Made by a program: the position numbers and the translations under genes. 5,528 nt of DNA from Betaproteobacteria bacterium (GTDB taxonomy: Bacteria; Pseudomonadota; Gammaproteobacteria; Burkholderiales; Usitatibacteraceae), in contig JAAOZZ010000006.1 in NCBI GenBank assembly GCA_012274175.1, positions 1 to 5,528 of the forward strand, written 5' to 3'. Numbering within the stretch: the first letter of the stretch is position 1; the number at the start of each line of letters is the position of its first letter. Positions 1-5,528 of the stretch are shown piece by piece. The notes under the pieces were generated by a model. It did not search any database and was not told the DNA's origin. It worked only from the letters and a program-made list of their open reading frames with translations.

Positions 1-36
1 CACCTGCCCCAGATGCAGGGCAGCGGCGACGCCTAG
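1..36 (+). CDS. possible C-terminal end of an upstream gene (partial)
   Basis: Frame 1 is open from the window edge to a TAG at 34-36 and reads HLPQMQGSGDA. Every codon but one ends in G or C until the stop, as in the real genes downstream. Only 11 residues are visible, so no family can be named. In some betaproteobacteria miaA or mutL lies upstream of purM, but nothing in these residues identifies either. The alternative is that this is simply non-coding sequence. A 6-bp inverted repeat (CTGCCC at 4-9, GGGCAG at 18-23) lies within it. Confidence 0.3.
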   Translation, partial: HLPQMQGSGDA

Positions 37-101
37 CGCGCAACGCGCGTGCTCTGTCGGGCGGAACCGGGCCGCCTTGCAGGGACGGAAGGGGGAGCGA
101 T

Positions 102-118
102 GGGGTAAAATTTGCCCC
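102..118. repeat. 17-bp near-perfect palindrome overlapping the candidate -10
   Basis: GGGGTAAAATTTGCCCC reads as two 8-bp arms around a central A at 110. The only mismatch is T106 opposite G114, which would still pair as G-U in RNA. The palindrome covers the whole TAAAAT box, so it could be an operator for a dimeric regulator. It does not match the E. coli PurR box, which has a central CG step. The loop is too small and no T-run follows, so it is not a good terminator. It may be chance. Confidence 0.3.
106..111 (+). promoter_or_regulatory. candidate -10 box (TAAAAT) for the purM operon
   Basis: TAAAAT differs from the sigma-70 consensus TATAAT at one position and stands out in an otherwise GC-rich gap. 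Transcription starting about 7 nt downstream would give a leader of roughly 24 nt before the GTG at 142, which fits that start. No good -35 box sits at the usual spacing: bases 83-88 are GGACGG. A TTGCAG at 77-82 is 23 nt away, which is too far. The call therefore rests on the -10 and its position alone. Confidence 0.4.
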
Positions 119-125
119 TTGATCC

Positions 126-130
126 AAAGG
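126..130 (+). promoter_or_regulatory. ribosome binding site deciding the purM start
   Basis: AAAGG at 126-130 lies 11 nt before the GTG at 142. The alternative in-frame TTG at 112 would overlap the presumed -10/transcription start and has only a distant purine run (GGGGGAG at 91-97). Homologues also begin only a short distance before the [10 protein letters not shown] motif, which favours 142. Confidence 0.5.
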
Positions 131-141
131 CTTGGCGCACC

Positions 142-1191
142 GTGACCGCCACCGATCCGAATATTTCCCTCACCAACCGCGACGCCGGCGTCGACATCGA
201 CGCGGGCGACGCGCTGGTCGAGCGCATCAAGCCGTTCGCCCAGCGCACGATGCGTCCGGAAGTGCTGGGTGGCATCGGCGGCTTCGGCGCGCTGGTGGAG
301 GTCTCGAAGAAGTACCGCGAGCCGGTGATGGTCTCCGGGACCGACGGCGTGGGCACCAAGCTCAAGCTCGCCTTCCGCATGAAGAAGCACGACACCATCG
401 GCATCGACCTGGTGGCGATGAGCGTGAACGACATCCTCGTGTCGGGCGCGGAGCCGATCTTCTTCCTCGACTACTTCGCCTGCGGCAAGCTCGACGTGGG
501 CGTGGCCGCGGCCGTGGTGCAGGGCATCGCCGAGGGCTGCGAGCAGGCGGGATGCTCGTTGATCGGCGGGGAGACCGCCGAGATGCCCGGCATGTACGAC
601 CCGAACGAATACGACCTCGCGGGCTTCGCCGTGGGCCTGGTGGAGAAGAGCGCCATCATCGACGGCAAGGCGATCGCCCCGGGAGACGCCGTGATCGGGC
701 TCGCCTCGAGCGGCCCCCATTCCAACGGCTATTCGCTGGTGCGCAAGGTGGTGGCGGTGAGCGGCGCGGACCTCTACGAGAAGTTCGACGACAAGCGCAC
801 CCTGGGACAGGCGCTGCTGGAGCCCACGCGCATCTACGTGAAGCCGGTGCTGGAGGTCCTCGGCAAGGCCGCGGTGAAGGGCCTCGCGCACATCACCGGC
901 GGCGGGTTGACCGAGAACATCCCGCGCGTGCTGCCGGCGAACGCCTGCGCCCGGCTCGAGGCGAGCCGCTGGCCCCGCCCGCCGATCTTCGCCTGGCTGC
1001 AGCGCCACGGCGCGATCGAGGATGCGGAGATGCAGCGCACCTTCAATTGCGGCATCGGCATGGTGCTCGTCGTGCCCCGCGGGCAGGCGCGCGCCGCCTT
1101 GGACGCATTCTCGGCCGGCGGCGTCGAGGCGTTCGAGATCGGCGCGATCGTGGAGCGCTCCTCCGGCGGCCCGCAGACGGTGATCGTCTGA
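142..1191 (+). CDS. purM: phosphoribosylformylglycinamidine cyclo-ligase (AIR synthetase)
   Basis: The 349-residue product closes the imidazole ring of formylglycinamidine ribonucleotide using ATP, giving aminoimidazole ribonucleotide. This is the fifth step of de novo purine synthesis and takes place in the cytoplasm. Nearly every block of E. coli PurM (345 residues) is recognisable: [10 protein letters not shown] at 13-22, the glycine-rich GGIGGFGAL at 43-51, SGTDGVGTK at 65-73 (ATP/substrate region), [11 protein letters not shown] at 83-93, [10 protein letters not shown] at 102-111, [11 protein letters not shown] at 142-152, and downstream [30 protein letters not shown] and RTFNCGIGM. The start is set at GTG 142 rather than TTG 112 because it matches the family's N-terminal length, has an AAAGG site 11 nt upstream and leaves room for the -10 box. 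purN follows after 8 nt. The enzyme looks complete, with no missing blocks. Confidence 0.97.
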   Translation: MTATDPNISLTNRDAGVDIDAGDALVERIKPFAQRTMRPEVLGGIGGFGALVEVSKKYREPVMVSGTDGVGTKLKLAFRMKKHDTIGIDLVAMSVNDILVSGAEPIFFLDYFACGKLDVGVAAAVVQGIAEGCEQAGCSLIGGETAEMPGMYDPNEYDLAGFAVGLVEKSAIIDGKAIAPGDAVIGLASSGPHSNGYSLVRKVVAVSGADLYEKFDDKRTLGQALLEPTRIYVKPVLEVLGKAAVKGLAHITGGGLTENIPRVLPANACARLEASRWPRPPIFAWLQRHGAIEDAEMQRTFNCGIGMVLVVPRGQARAALDAFSAGGVEAFEIGAIVERSSGGPQTVIV

Positions 1192-1199
1192 CCGCGGAC

Positions 1200-1841
1200 G
1201 TGAAGTCCGCCGTCATCCTCATCTCGGGCCGCGGCAGCAACATGCGCTCGATCGTGGAGGCCCGCACCGGGCTCGACGTGCGCGCCGTCCTCTCCAGCAG
1301 GCCCGACGCGCCGGGCCTCGCCTGGGCCGCGGCGCAGGGCATTCCCACCGTCGCCCTGGACCACCGGAGCTTCGCCGCCCGCGAGGCGTTCGACGCTCGC
1401 CTGGCCGAAGCCATCGAGCCCTTCGCCCCCGACCTGCTCCTGCTCGCGGGCTTCATGCGCATCCTCACCGACGGGTTCATCCGCCGCCACGAGGGACGCA
1501 TGGTCAACATCCATCCTTCGCTGCTGCCCGCCTTCCCGGGCCTGCACACCCACCGCAGGGCGCTCGCGGCCGGCGCCAAGGTCCACGGCGCCACGGTGCA
1601 CCTGGTCACCCCGGAGCTCGACAGCGGCCCCATCGTGATCCAGGGCGTCGTGCCGGTGATACCGGGAGACGACGAGGCCGCCCTCGCCGCGCGCGTGCTC
1701 GAGGTGGAGCACCGCATCTATCCCCAGGCGGTGCGCTGGTTCCTCGAGGACCGGATCGAGGTGGGCGAAGGCGATGTCGTCCGGGTGCGCGGCGCGGGCG
1801 TTTCATCGGATACCCTGGTCTCGCCCCGCGACCCCCGATGA
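1200..1841 (+). CDS. purN: phosphoribosylglycinamide formyltransferase (GAR transformylase)
   Basis: The 213-residue protein transfers a formyl group from 10-formyltetrahydrofolate to glycinamide ribonucleotide, the third step of purine synthesis. Length and sequence agree with E. coli PurN (212 residues). The phosphate-binding loop ISGRGSNM is at 8-15, LAGFMRIL at 82-89, and NIHPSLLPAFPGLHTHR at 103-119. The catalytic triad known from E. coli (Asn, His, Asp) corresponds to N103, H105 and D141, the last in the ELDSGP stretch. A late EVEHRIYP motif (168-175) is also present. The start is GTG at 1200, giving MKSAVILISG, which aligns with the first residues of E. coli PurN. No clear Shine-Dalgarno is seen. 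With only 8 nt after the purM stop, translation probably depends on ribosomes finishing purM. The last four bases overlap the next gene as ATGA. Confidence 0.97.
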   Translation: MKSAVILISGRGSNMRSIVEARTGLDVRAVLSSRPDAPGLAWAAAQGIPTVALDHRSFAAREAFDARLAEAIEPFAPDLLLLAGFMRILTDGFIRRHEGRMVNIHPSLLPAFPGLHTHRRALAAGAKVHGATVHLVTPELDSGPIVIQGVVPVIPGDDEAALAARVLEVEHRIYPQAVRWFLEDRIEVGEGDVVRVRGAGVSSDTLVSPRDPR

Positions 1842-2527
1842 GAATCGCCGCCTTCCTGCTCTGCTTCGCGTGCACGGCGCTGCACGCCGCGCCGAGCGAG
1901 ATCTCCGCCGAGTACAAGCTCACCGCCGAGGGCATTCCCATCGGGAGCGTGAACGAGAGCTACGTGCGCACGGGCGACTCCTATTCGATCGAGAGCGTCA
2001 CGCGCTCCGCGGGCATGCTCAAGGTCTTCTTCGACGACCGGATCATCCTCACCAGCACCGGCCGGGTAGTCGCGGCGGGCCTGCAGCCCCTCGCCTTCGC
2101 GCAGCACCGGGCGAGCACCGACAAGGGCGCCGTCAAGGCGACCTTCGACTGGGAGCACGGCGTCATGCATTCCGAGGCGAACGGCAACACCAACGACGTG
2201 CCGCTGCCGCGCGACACCCAGGACCGCATCTCCGTGATGTACCAGTTCATGAACCTCACCCAGGCATCGGCGCTCGTCACCCTGCCCATGTCCAACGGGC
2301 GCAAGGTCGAGCTCTACACGTACCGGCTCGTGGACCAGGTGCGGATCGACACGCCCGCGGGAGCTTTCGACACCGTGCACTACGAGCGCGTCACGGCTAG
2401 CCCCAAGGAAAGCAAGGCCGAACTCTGGCTCGCCAAGGATCGCTTCAATTTCCCCGTGCGCATCGTGTTCGACGACACGAAAGGGCTGCGGCTCGAGCAG
2501 TCCCTCGTCGCGCTGCGCTCGCGCTGA
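1838..2527 (+). CDS. secreted DUF3108 domain protein
   Basis: This 229-residue protein of unknown function starts with a typical signal peptide: MR, then a hydrophobic run (3-15), then LHAA, with likely cleavage after residue 17 or 18. The rest (about 20-225) resembles the DUF3108 family: an opening YKLTAEGIPIGSV strand, a GLQPLAF segment, a FDWEHG turn, a hydrophobic VMYQFMNL segment, a TYRLVDQ segment, and a closing WLAKDRFNFPVRIVFDD. No catalytic motif or extra membrane helix is visible, and the pattern suggests a beta-rich periplasmic domain. A lipobox was looked for and not found. The ATG overlaps the purN stop (ATGA), and no separate ribosome site is evident, so it is probably coupled to purN. 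The next gene encodes a second copy of the same domain. Family membership is from recalled pattern; function is unknown. Confidence 0.85.
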   Translation: MRIAAFLLCFACTALHAAPSEISAEYKLTAEGIPIGSVNESYVRTGDSYSIESVTRSAGMLKVFFDDRIILTSTGRVVAAGLQPLAFAQHRASTDKGAVKATFDWEHGVMHSEANGNTNDVPLPRDTQDRISVMYQFMNLTQASALVTLPMSNGRKVELYTYRLVDQVRIDTPAGAFDTVHYERVTASPKESKAELWLAKDRFNFPVRIVFDDTKGLRLEQSLVALRSR

Positions 2528-2537
2528 CGGCACTCCG

Positions 2538-3683
2538 ATGGCCTTCATCGCCTTTCCCCCGCGCTACCGCATCGCCGCGGCGGCGATCGCGTGCTCCGCG
2601 GCCCTGCACGCGGCGATCTTCGTCGGCCTGCCGGAGCGCTTCGCGGCGCCCGACGAGCAAGCGCCCACGGTCTTCATCGCGCGCATCGCCGCGCTGCCGC
2701 CGCAGAAGCCGAAAGTCTCGAAGGTTCCCGCGCGTCCGGAACCGAGGCACGCGGCACGGCGGCCGGTGCGCGTGGCGAAGGCGGCGGTACACGCGCCAGT
2801 GGAAGTCGCCCCGCCGGCGGAAGCTCCCATCGCGGATCTCGCCTCCGCGGCGCCGTTGCCGGAGCGCGCGCCCGCCGCGCCCGAAGCGGCCGCGCCGACG
2901 GATTTCATCGCCCCCGACGGGGTGGTGATGGCCGCGCCGGGCACGCCCCTTTCCGACCTGGTGTCCTTCGCCGCGCCTCCTCCGGGCGATGCGATGGTGA
3001 CCGCGCCGCAGCCCGCGCCGGATTCCTCGCGCTTCCCCGTGGAAGGCCTGCCCGATCGCCTGTCGATCGACTACCGGCTCACCTCGGCGCTGGTCGATGC
3101 CCACGCGGCCTATCACTGGAGCCGCGAAGGAGACGCCTACCGCATCACCGGCGAGGGCGAGGCGGTGGGGTTCTTCTCGCTCTTCCTCGAAGGACGCATC
3201 CAGCAGGAAAGCCGCGGCACGGTGACCGCGGCGGGCCTGCGTCCCGATCGCTTCGTGGAGAGCAAGCCCGGCACCGCGCAGGAGGGGCTCGACTTCGACT
3301 GGCCCGACCACAAGGTCACGTTCGAGTACGGCGAGAACCGCAAGACCTCGCCGCTCACCGACGATACCGTGGACTGGCTCTCGATGATCTTCCAGCTCGC
3401 CCACGTGCCGCCGCCGTCCGAGGCCGAGTCGATGCAGATCAAGGTCTTCACCCAGCGCCGGCTCTACGACTTCCACTTGAAGGTGCTGGGCGAGGAAGAG
3501 ATCGACATCCCCATGGGCAGGGTGCGCGCGCTGCACCTGCGCCACGTGGACGCGGCCGACGGGCAGGTGGTGGACGTGTGGCTCGGGATCGACCAGCATT
3601 ACCTTCCCGTGAAGATGCGCTATCCCGTAGCGAGGAACCGCCTCATGGTGGAGCAGGCCGCCACGAGCGTCTCCGAGCGATGA
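2538..3683 (+). CDS. membrane-anchored DUF3108 protein with TonB-like N-terminus
   Basis: The 381-residue protein has three parts. Residues 12-31 form one hydrophobic helix preceded by PPRYR, suggesting an inner-membrane anchor with the bulk in the periplasm. Residues 32-170 are a low-complexity Pro/Ala-rich linker with a basic section (QKPKVSKVPARPEPRHAARR, 56-75), followed by acidic and proline-rich stretches. Residues about 174-375 are a DUF3108 domain that aligns through its length with the preceding protein: LSIDYRLTSA with ISAEYKLTAE, AAGLRPDRF with AAGLQPLAF, FDWPDH with FDWEHG, SMIFQLAH with SVMYQFMN, and DQHYLPVKMRY with DRFNFPVRIVF. The helix carries S20 and H24 spaced as in the S-x3-H motif of TonB, and the linker is also TonB-like. 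The TonB C-terminal domain is absent. The gap to the previous gene is 10 nt, with no strong ribosome site. The last four bases overlap the next gene as ATGA. Function is unknown. Confidence 0.85.
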   Translation: MAFIAFPPRYRIAAAAIACSAALHAAIFVGLPERFAAPDEQAPTVFIARIAALPPQKPKVSKVPARPEPRHAARRPVRVAKAAVHAPVEVAPPAEAPIADLASAAPLPERAPAAPEAAAPTDFIAPDGVVMAAPGTPLSDLVSFAAPPPGDAMVTAPQPAPDSSRFPVEGLPDRLSIDYRLTSALVDAHAAYHWSREGDAYRITGEGEAVGFFSLFLEGRIQQESRGTVTAAGLRPDRFVESKPGTAQEGLDFDWPDHKVTFEYGENRKTSPLTDDTVDWLSMIFQLAHVPPPSEAESMQIKVFTQRRLYDFHLKVLGEEEIDIPMGRVRALHLRHVDAADGQVVDVWLGIDQHYLPVKMRYPVARNRLMVEQAATSVSER

Positions 3684-4954
3684 ACCTCTCCCGCGCCCAG
3701 CTCGATGCGATCGTGCACGCGCTCACCGTGGTCCTTCCGGCGCGCGCCCCCGCCGATACGCAGCTGCGCCAGTTCTTCCGCGACCACAAGAGCCTCGGGC
3801 AGCGCGACCGCGGGCTCGTGGCCGACACCGTCTACGCGGCGCTGCGCCGCCGGCGCATGCTCGAGCACATGACACCCCATGCCACCCCGCGGGAGATCGC
3901 GCTCGCCACGATCGTGAAGCTGCAGGGGATCGGCCTGGGCCAGATCGAATCGGTGCTCCAGGGCGGCGAGAAGGCGTGGCTCACCGAGCTCAAGGCGGCC
4001 GACCTGGACGCCTTGCCGCTCGAGATCCGCGCCGACCTGCCCGACTGGGTGATCGCCCGCCTGCGCAAGGCCCTGGGCGACGAGGAGTTCCTCGCGCTCG
4101 CCCGCGGGCTGCAGCAGGCCGCGCCCCTCGACCTGCGGGTGAACGCGCTCAAGGCGCCGCGGGAAGCCGTGCTCGACCGCCTCGCCTACGACGGGATCGA
4201 GGCCGTGCCCACCCGCTACTCGCCCGTGGGCGTGAGGCTGCGCGAGAAGCCCGCGCTCAACCAGCGCCCGATGTTCCTCGACGGTGCGGTGGAAGTGCAG
4301 GACGAAGGCAGCCAGATCCTGGGCATGTTGGTCGAGCCGCGGCGCGGCGAGATGGTGGTGGACTTCTGCGCCGGCGCGGGCGGCAAGACGCTGCAGATGG
4401 GCGCGGCGATGCACTCGAGCGGGCGGCTCTACGCCTTCGACGTCTCCGACAAGCGCCTCGCCCACCTGGCGCCGCGCCTCAAGCGCTCGGGCCTCTCGAA
4501 CGTCTTCCCGCAGCGCATCGCCAACGAGAACGACGCGAAGGTGAAGCGCCTGCGCGGCAAGATCGACCGCGTGCTGGTCGATGCGCCGTGCACCGGGCTG
4601 GGCACCCTGCGGCGCAATCCGGACCTGAAGTCCCGCCAGACCGAGGAGGGCCTCGCGGAGCTGAACGCGAAGCAGCGCGCGATCCTCGCCGCCGCCGCGG
4701 CCCTCCTCAAGCCCGGCGGGCGGCTCGTATACGGCACCTGCAGCCTGCTCGCCGAGGAGAACGAGGCCATCGTCGAGGAATTCCTCGCGGCCCACCCGCA
4801 GTTCCACCTGGTGCCCGTGGACGGGATCCTCGCCCGCCAGGGCATCGCGCTTCCCCGCGCGGAGAAGTTCCTTCGGCTCTATCCGCACGTGCACGACACC
4901 GACGGATTCTTCGCCGCCGTGATGGAAAGGGACGCGGGAAAGGAAGCGCCGTGA
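3680..4954 (+). CDS. RsmB/NOP-family RNA cytosine-C5 methyltransferase
   Basis: The 424-residue enzyme is predicted to methylate carbon 5 of a cytosine in RNA, most likely rRNA, using S-adenosylmethionine. Residues 1 to about 130 look like the helical NusB-like domain of RsmB (RQFFRDHKSLGQRDRGLVAD at 30-49). LDLRVNALK at 150-158 and VEVQDEGSQ at 204-212 are typical of the family. The SAM-binding motif is DFCAGAGGKT at 228-237, with D254 in the following acidic position. Motif IV is DAPCTGLGTLRRNPDLK starting at 301, with C304 as the releasing cysteine. Motif VI is YGTCSLL, with C354 as the expected nucleophile. All key residues are present and the length is near that of E. coli RsmB (429). 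The ATG overlaps the upstream stop. It may be RsmB itself (16S C967) or a paralog, since betaproteobacteria often carry another copy elsewhere, so no gene symbol is assigned. Confidence 0.92.
   Translation: MNLSRAQLDAIVHALTVVLPARAPADTQLRQFFRDHKSLGQRDRGLVADTVYAALRRRRMLEHMTPHATPREIALATIVKLQGIGLGQIESVLQGGEKAWLTELKAADLDALPLEIRADLPDWVIARLRKALGDEEFLALARGLQQAAPLDLRVNALKAPREAVLDRLAYDGIEAVPTRYSPVGVRLREKPALNQRPMFLDGAVEVQDEGSQILGMLVEPRRGEMVVDFCAGAGGKTLQMGAAMHSSGRLYAFDVSDKRLAHLAPRLKRSGLSNVFPQRIANENDAKVKRLRGKIDRVLVDAPCTGLGTLRRNPDLKSRQTEEGLAELNAKQRAILAAAAALLKPGGRLVYGTCSLLAEENEAIVEEFLAAHPQFHLVPVDGILARQGIALPRAEKFLRLYPHVHDTDGFFAAVMERDAGKEAP
4937..4945 (+). promoter_or_regulatory. ribosome binding site for the nuclease gene
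   Basis: GGAAAGGAA at the end of the methyltransferase gene contains AGGA at 4941-4944. That is 9 nt before the ATG at 4954 and 6 nt before an in-frame GTG at 4951. Both starts are therefore served, and they differ by one residue. This is the clearest Shine-Dalgarno in the cluster and suggests the nuclease can be translated at a higher or more independent rate than the coupled genes upstream. Confidence 0.55.
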
Positions 4955-5502
4955 TGCGCGTTGGCCGGCTCGCACCGTGGGCGGTGATCGCCTTCGCGCT
5001 CATGTTCCCGGCCGCCGCCGCCCACGCTCCCGCCGGCATGGCGCAGGTCGAGGTCGCGTTCACGCCGGGAGACGACGTGGCGGGGACGATCACGGGACGC
5101 ATCCACGGAGCGCGCGACCGGGTGCAGGTCCAGGCGTACCTCTTCACCGACCGGCGCATCGCGCGCGCGCTCTTCGCGGCCCTGCGGCGAGGCGTGGCGG
5201 TGGAAGTGATCGGGGACGCCGCGCAGCAGCGCACGGGCGGCCTGCCGTGGCTCGCCGCGCTCGCGCGCGCCGGGGCCCGCGTGTACCTCGAGGATTCGCC
5301 TGCCGCCTCCCACAACAAGATCGTGATCGTCGACGGCGGCGGGACGGGCGCTTCGGTGATCACGGGGAGCTACAATTTCACCCGCTCCGCGCGGACCCGC
5401 AACGCGGAAAACGTGGTCGTGATCTCGGGCAACCGCGGGATCACCGACCGTTTCGTGCGCAATTTCGAGGCCCACCGCAACCGATCGACGCCATGGCGCT
5501 GA
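4954..5502 (+). CDS. exported phospholipase D-superfamily nuclease, single HKD (Nuc type)
   Basis: The 182-residue protein begins with a signal peptide (hydrophobic 7-23, AAAAHA, likely cleavage near residue 23-25), so it is probably periplasmic or secreted. The mature part has one HKD motif, SHNKIVIVD, with H120, K122 and D127, followed by the partner segment GSYNFTRSARTRNAENVVVI (138-157). The order and spacing closely follow the small nuclease Nuc of Salmonella/pKM101: VEVAFTPGDD, QAYLFTDRRIARAL, RRGVAVEVIGD, HxK, GSxNFT, N-x-E-N. Known members act as homodimers, each subunit giving one HKD, and cleave DNA or other phosphodiesters without metal ions. Substrate here is inferred; a phospholipase-like activity cannot be excluded. 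The start is ATG 4954, overlapping the previous stop by one base (TGATG); GTG 4951 is an alternative. Its stop overlaps a possible next gene by 10 nt. Confidence 0.88.
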   Translation: MRVGRLAPWAVIAFALMFPAAAAHAPAGMAQVEVAFTPGDDVAGTITGRIHGARDRVQVQAYLFTDRRIARALFAALRRGVAVEVIGDAAQQRTGGLPWLAALARAGARVYLEDSPAASHNKIVIVDGGGTGASVITGSYNFTRSARTRNAENVVVISGNRGITDRFVRNFEAHRNRSTPWR

Positions 5503-5528
5503 ACGTCGACCTCTCGCCGGTCCAGAAC
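5493..5528 (+). CDS. possible start of a downstream gene (partial)
   Basis: An ATG at 5493 opens a frame that stays open to the window edge, reading MALNVDLSPVQN, with mostly G or C at third positions. It overlaps the last 10 bases of the nuclease gene, in keeping with the tight packing of this cluster. No clear ribosome site precedes it: the nearest purine run, GAGG at 5467-5470, is over 20 nt away. Only 12 residues are visible, and no family can be assigned. The true start could lie beyond the window. Confidence 0.4.
   Translation, partial: MALNVDLSPVQN

Noticed and set aside
36..48. Hairpin GCGCG-CAA-CGCGC as a terminator for the upstream gene
   Set aside because: The stem is only 5 bp, overlaps the presumed stop codon and is not followed by a T-run. 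CG-alternating stretches are common by chance at this base composition.
132..1199. Open frame running through purM and continuous with purN, suggesting a fused or extended PurN
   Set aside because: The upstream part is Arg/Gly/His-rich low-complexity translation with no family signal and overlaps an obviously real PurM. It is an off-frame artefact of high GC, and PurN homology begins at 1200.
834..1712. Minus-strand open frame of 292 codons spanning the purM/purN junction
   Set aside because: It overlaps two certain genes and its translation shows no family motif, so it is a GC-driven shadow.
1838..1900. Lipoprotein signal in the first DUF3108 protein, because cysteines lie at residues 9 and 12
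   Set aside because: Neither cysteine is preceded by a proper lipobox, and the ALHAA sequence further on is a good ordinary signal-peptidase site.
2445..3599. Minus-strand open frame of 384 codons opposite the anchored DUF3108 gene
   Set aside because: It has no recognisable domain and is rich in Arg and Gly with runs typical of shadow frames. The plus-strand frame aligns with its neighbour and has a sensible membrane anchor.
2538..3683. Calling the anchored DUF3108 protein TonB itself
   Set aside because: Only the N-terminal helix and linker resemble TonB. The C-terminal half aligns with the neighbouring DUF3108 protein and lacks the TonB C-terminal domain.
3976..4950. In-frame upstream extension of the nuclease gene inside the methyltransferase gene
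   Set aside because: The extension is Arg/Ala/Gly-rich shadow sequence. The signal peptide, ribosome site and overlap with the upstream stop place the start at 4954.
3620..4975. Long minus-strand open frame (451 codons) opposite the methyltransferase gene
   Set aside because: The composition (His/Arg/Glu/Ala/Leu-rich, no motifs) is what antisense frames of GC-rich genes give, and the plus-strand gene has unmistakable catalytic motifs.

Overview
The window is a GC-rich stretch (roughly two thirds G+C or more by eye, with strong G/C at third codon positions). Its gene content and protein sequences look like a proteobacterium, most likely a betaproteobacterium. PurM and PurN are close to the E. 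coli type, and the tandem DUF3108 proteins and second RsmB-like methyltransferase also fit that group. The taxonomic call is inference from recalled family resemblance, not from a search.

Layout: everything recognisable is on the + strand. Bases 1-36 may be the last codons of an upstream gene. A short intergenic gap (37-141) carries a TAAAAT -10-like box inside a near-perfect palindrome, then a short ribosome binding site. Next come purM (142-1191, GTG start), purN (1200-1841, GTG start), a secreted DUF3108 protein (1838-2527), a second DUF3108 protein with a TonB-like membrane anchor and Pro/Ala-rich linker (2538-3683), an RsmB/NOP-family RNA cytosine-C5 methyltransferase (3680-4954), a secreted single-HKD Nuc-type nuclease (4954-5502), and the first codons of another possible gene (5493 to the window edge).

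The six complete genes are packed with gaps of at most 10 nt. Three junctions overlap (ATGA at purN/DUF3108 and at DUF3108/methyltransferase, TGATG at methyltransferase/nuclease), so they very probably form one transcript with translational coupling. PurM and PurN catalyse two steps of de novo purine synthesis: AIR ring closure and formyl transfer to GAR. The two DUF3108 proteins belong to the cell envelope and have no established role. The methyltransferase acts on RNA, and the nuclease is predicted to be exported.

Most of the window is ordinary housekeeping sequence. The part most worth a second look is the DUF3108 pair. One copy is a free periplasmic protein. The other carries the same domain on an N-terminus that mimics TonB, including an S-x3-H motif in the membrane helix, but lacks the TonB C-terminal domain. 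No RNA genes, mobile elements, CRISPR arrays or convincing terminators were seen, and there is no stretch over 300 bases without a gene.
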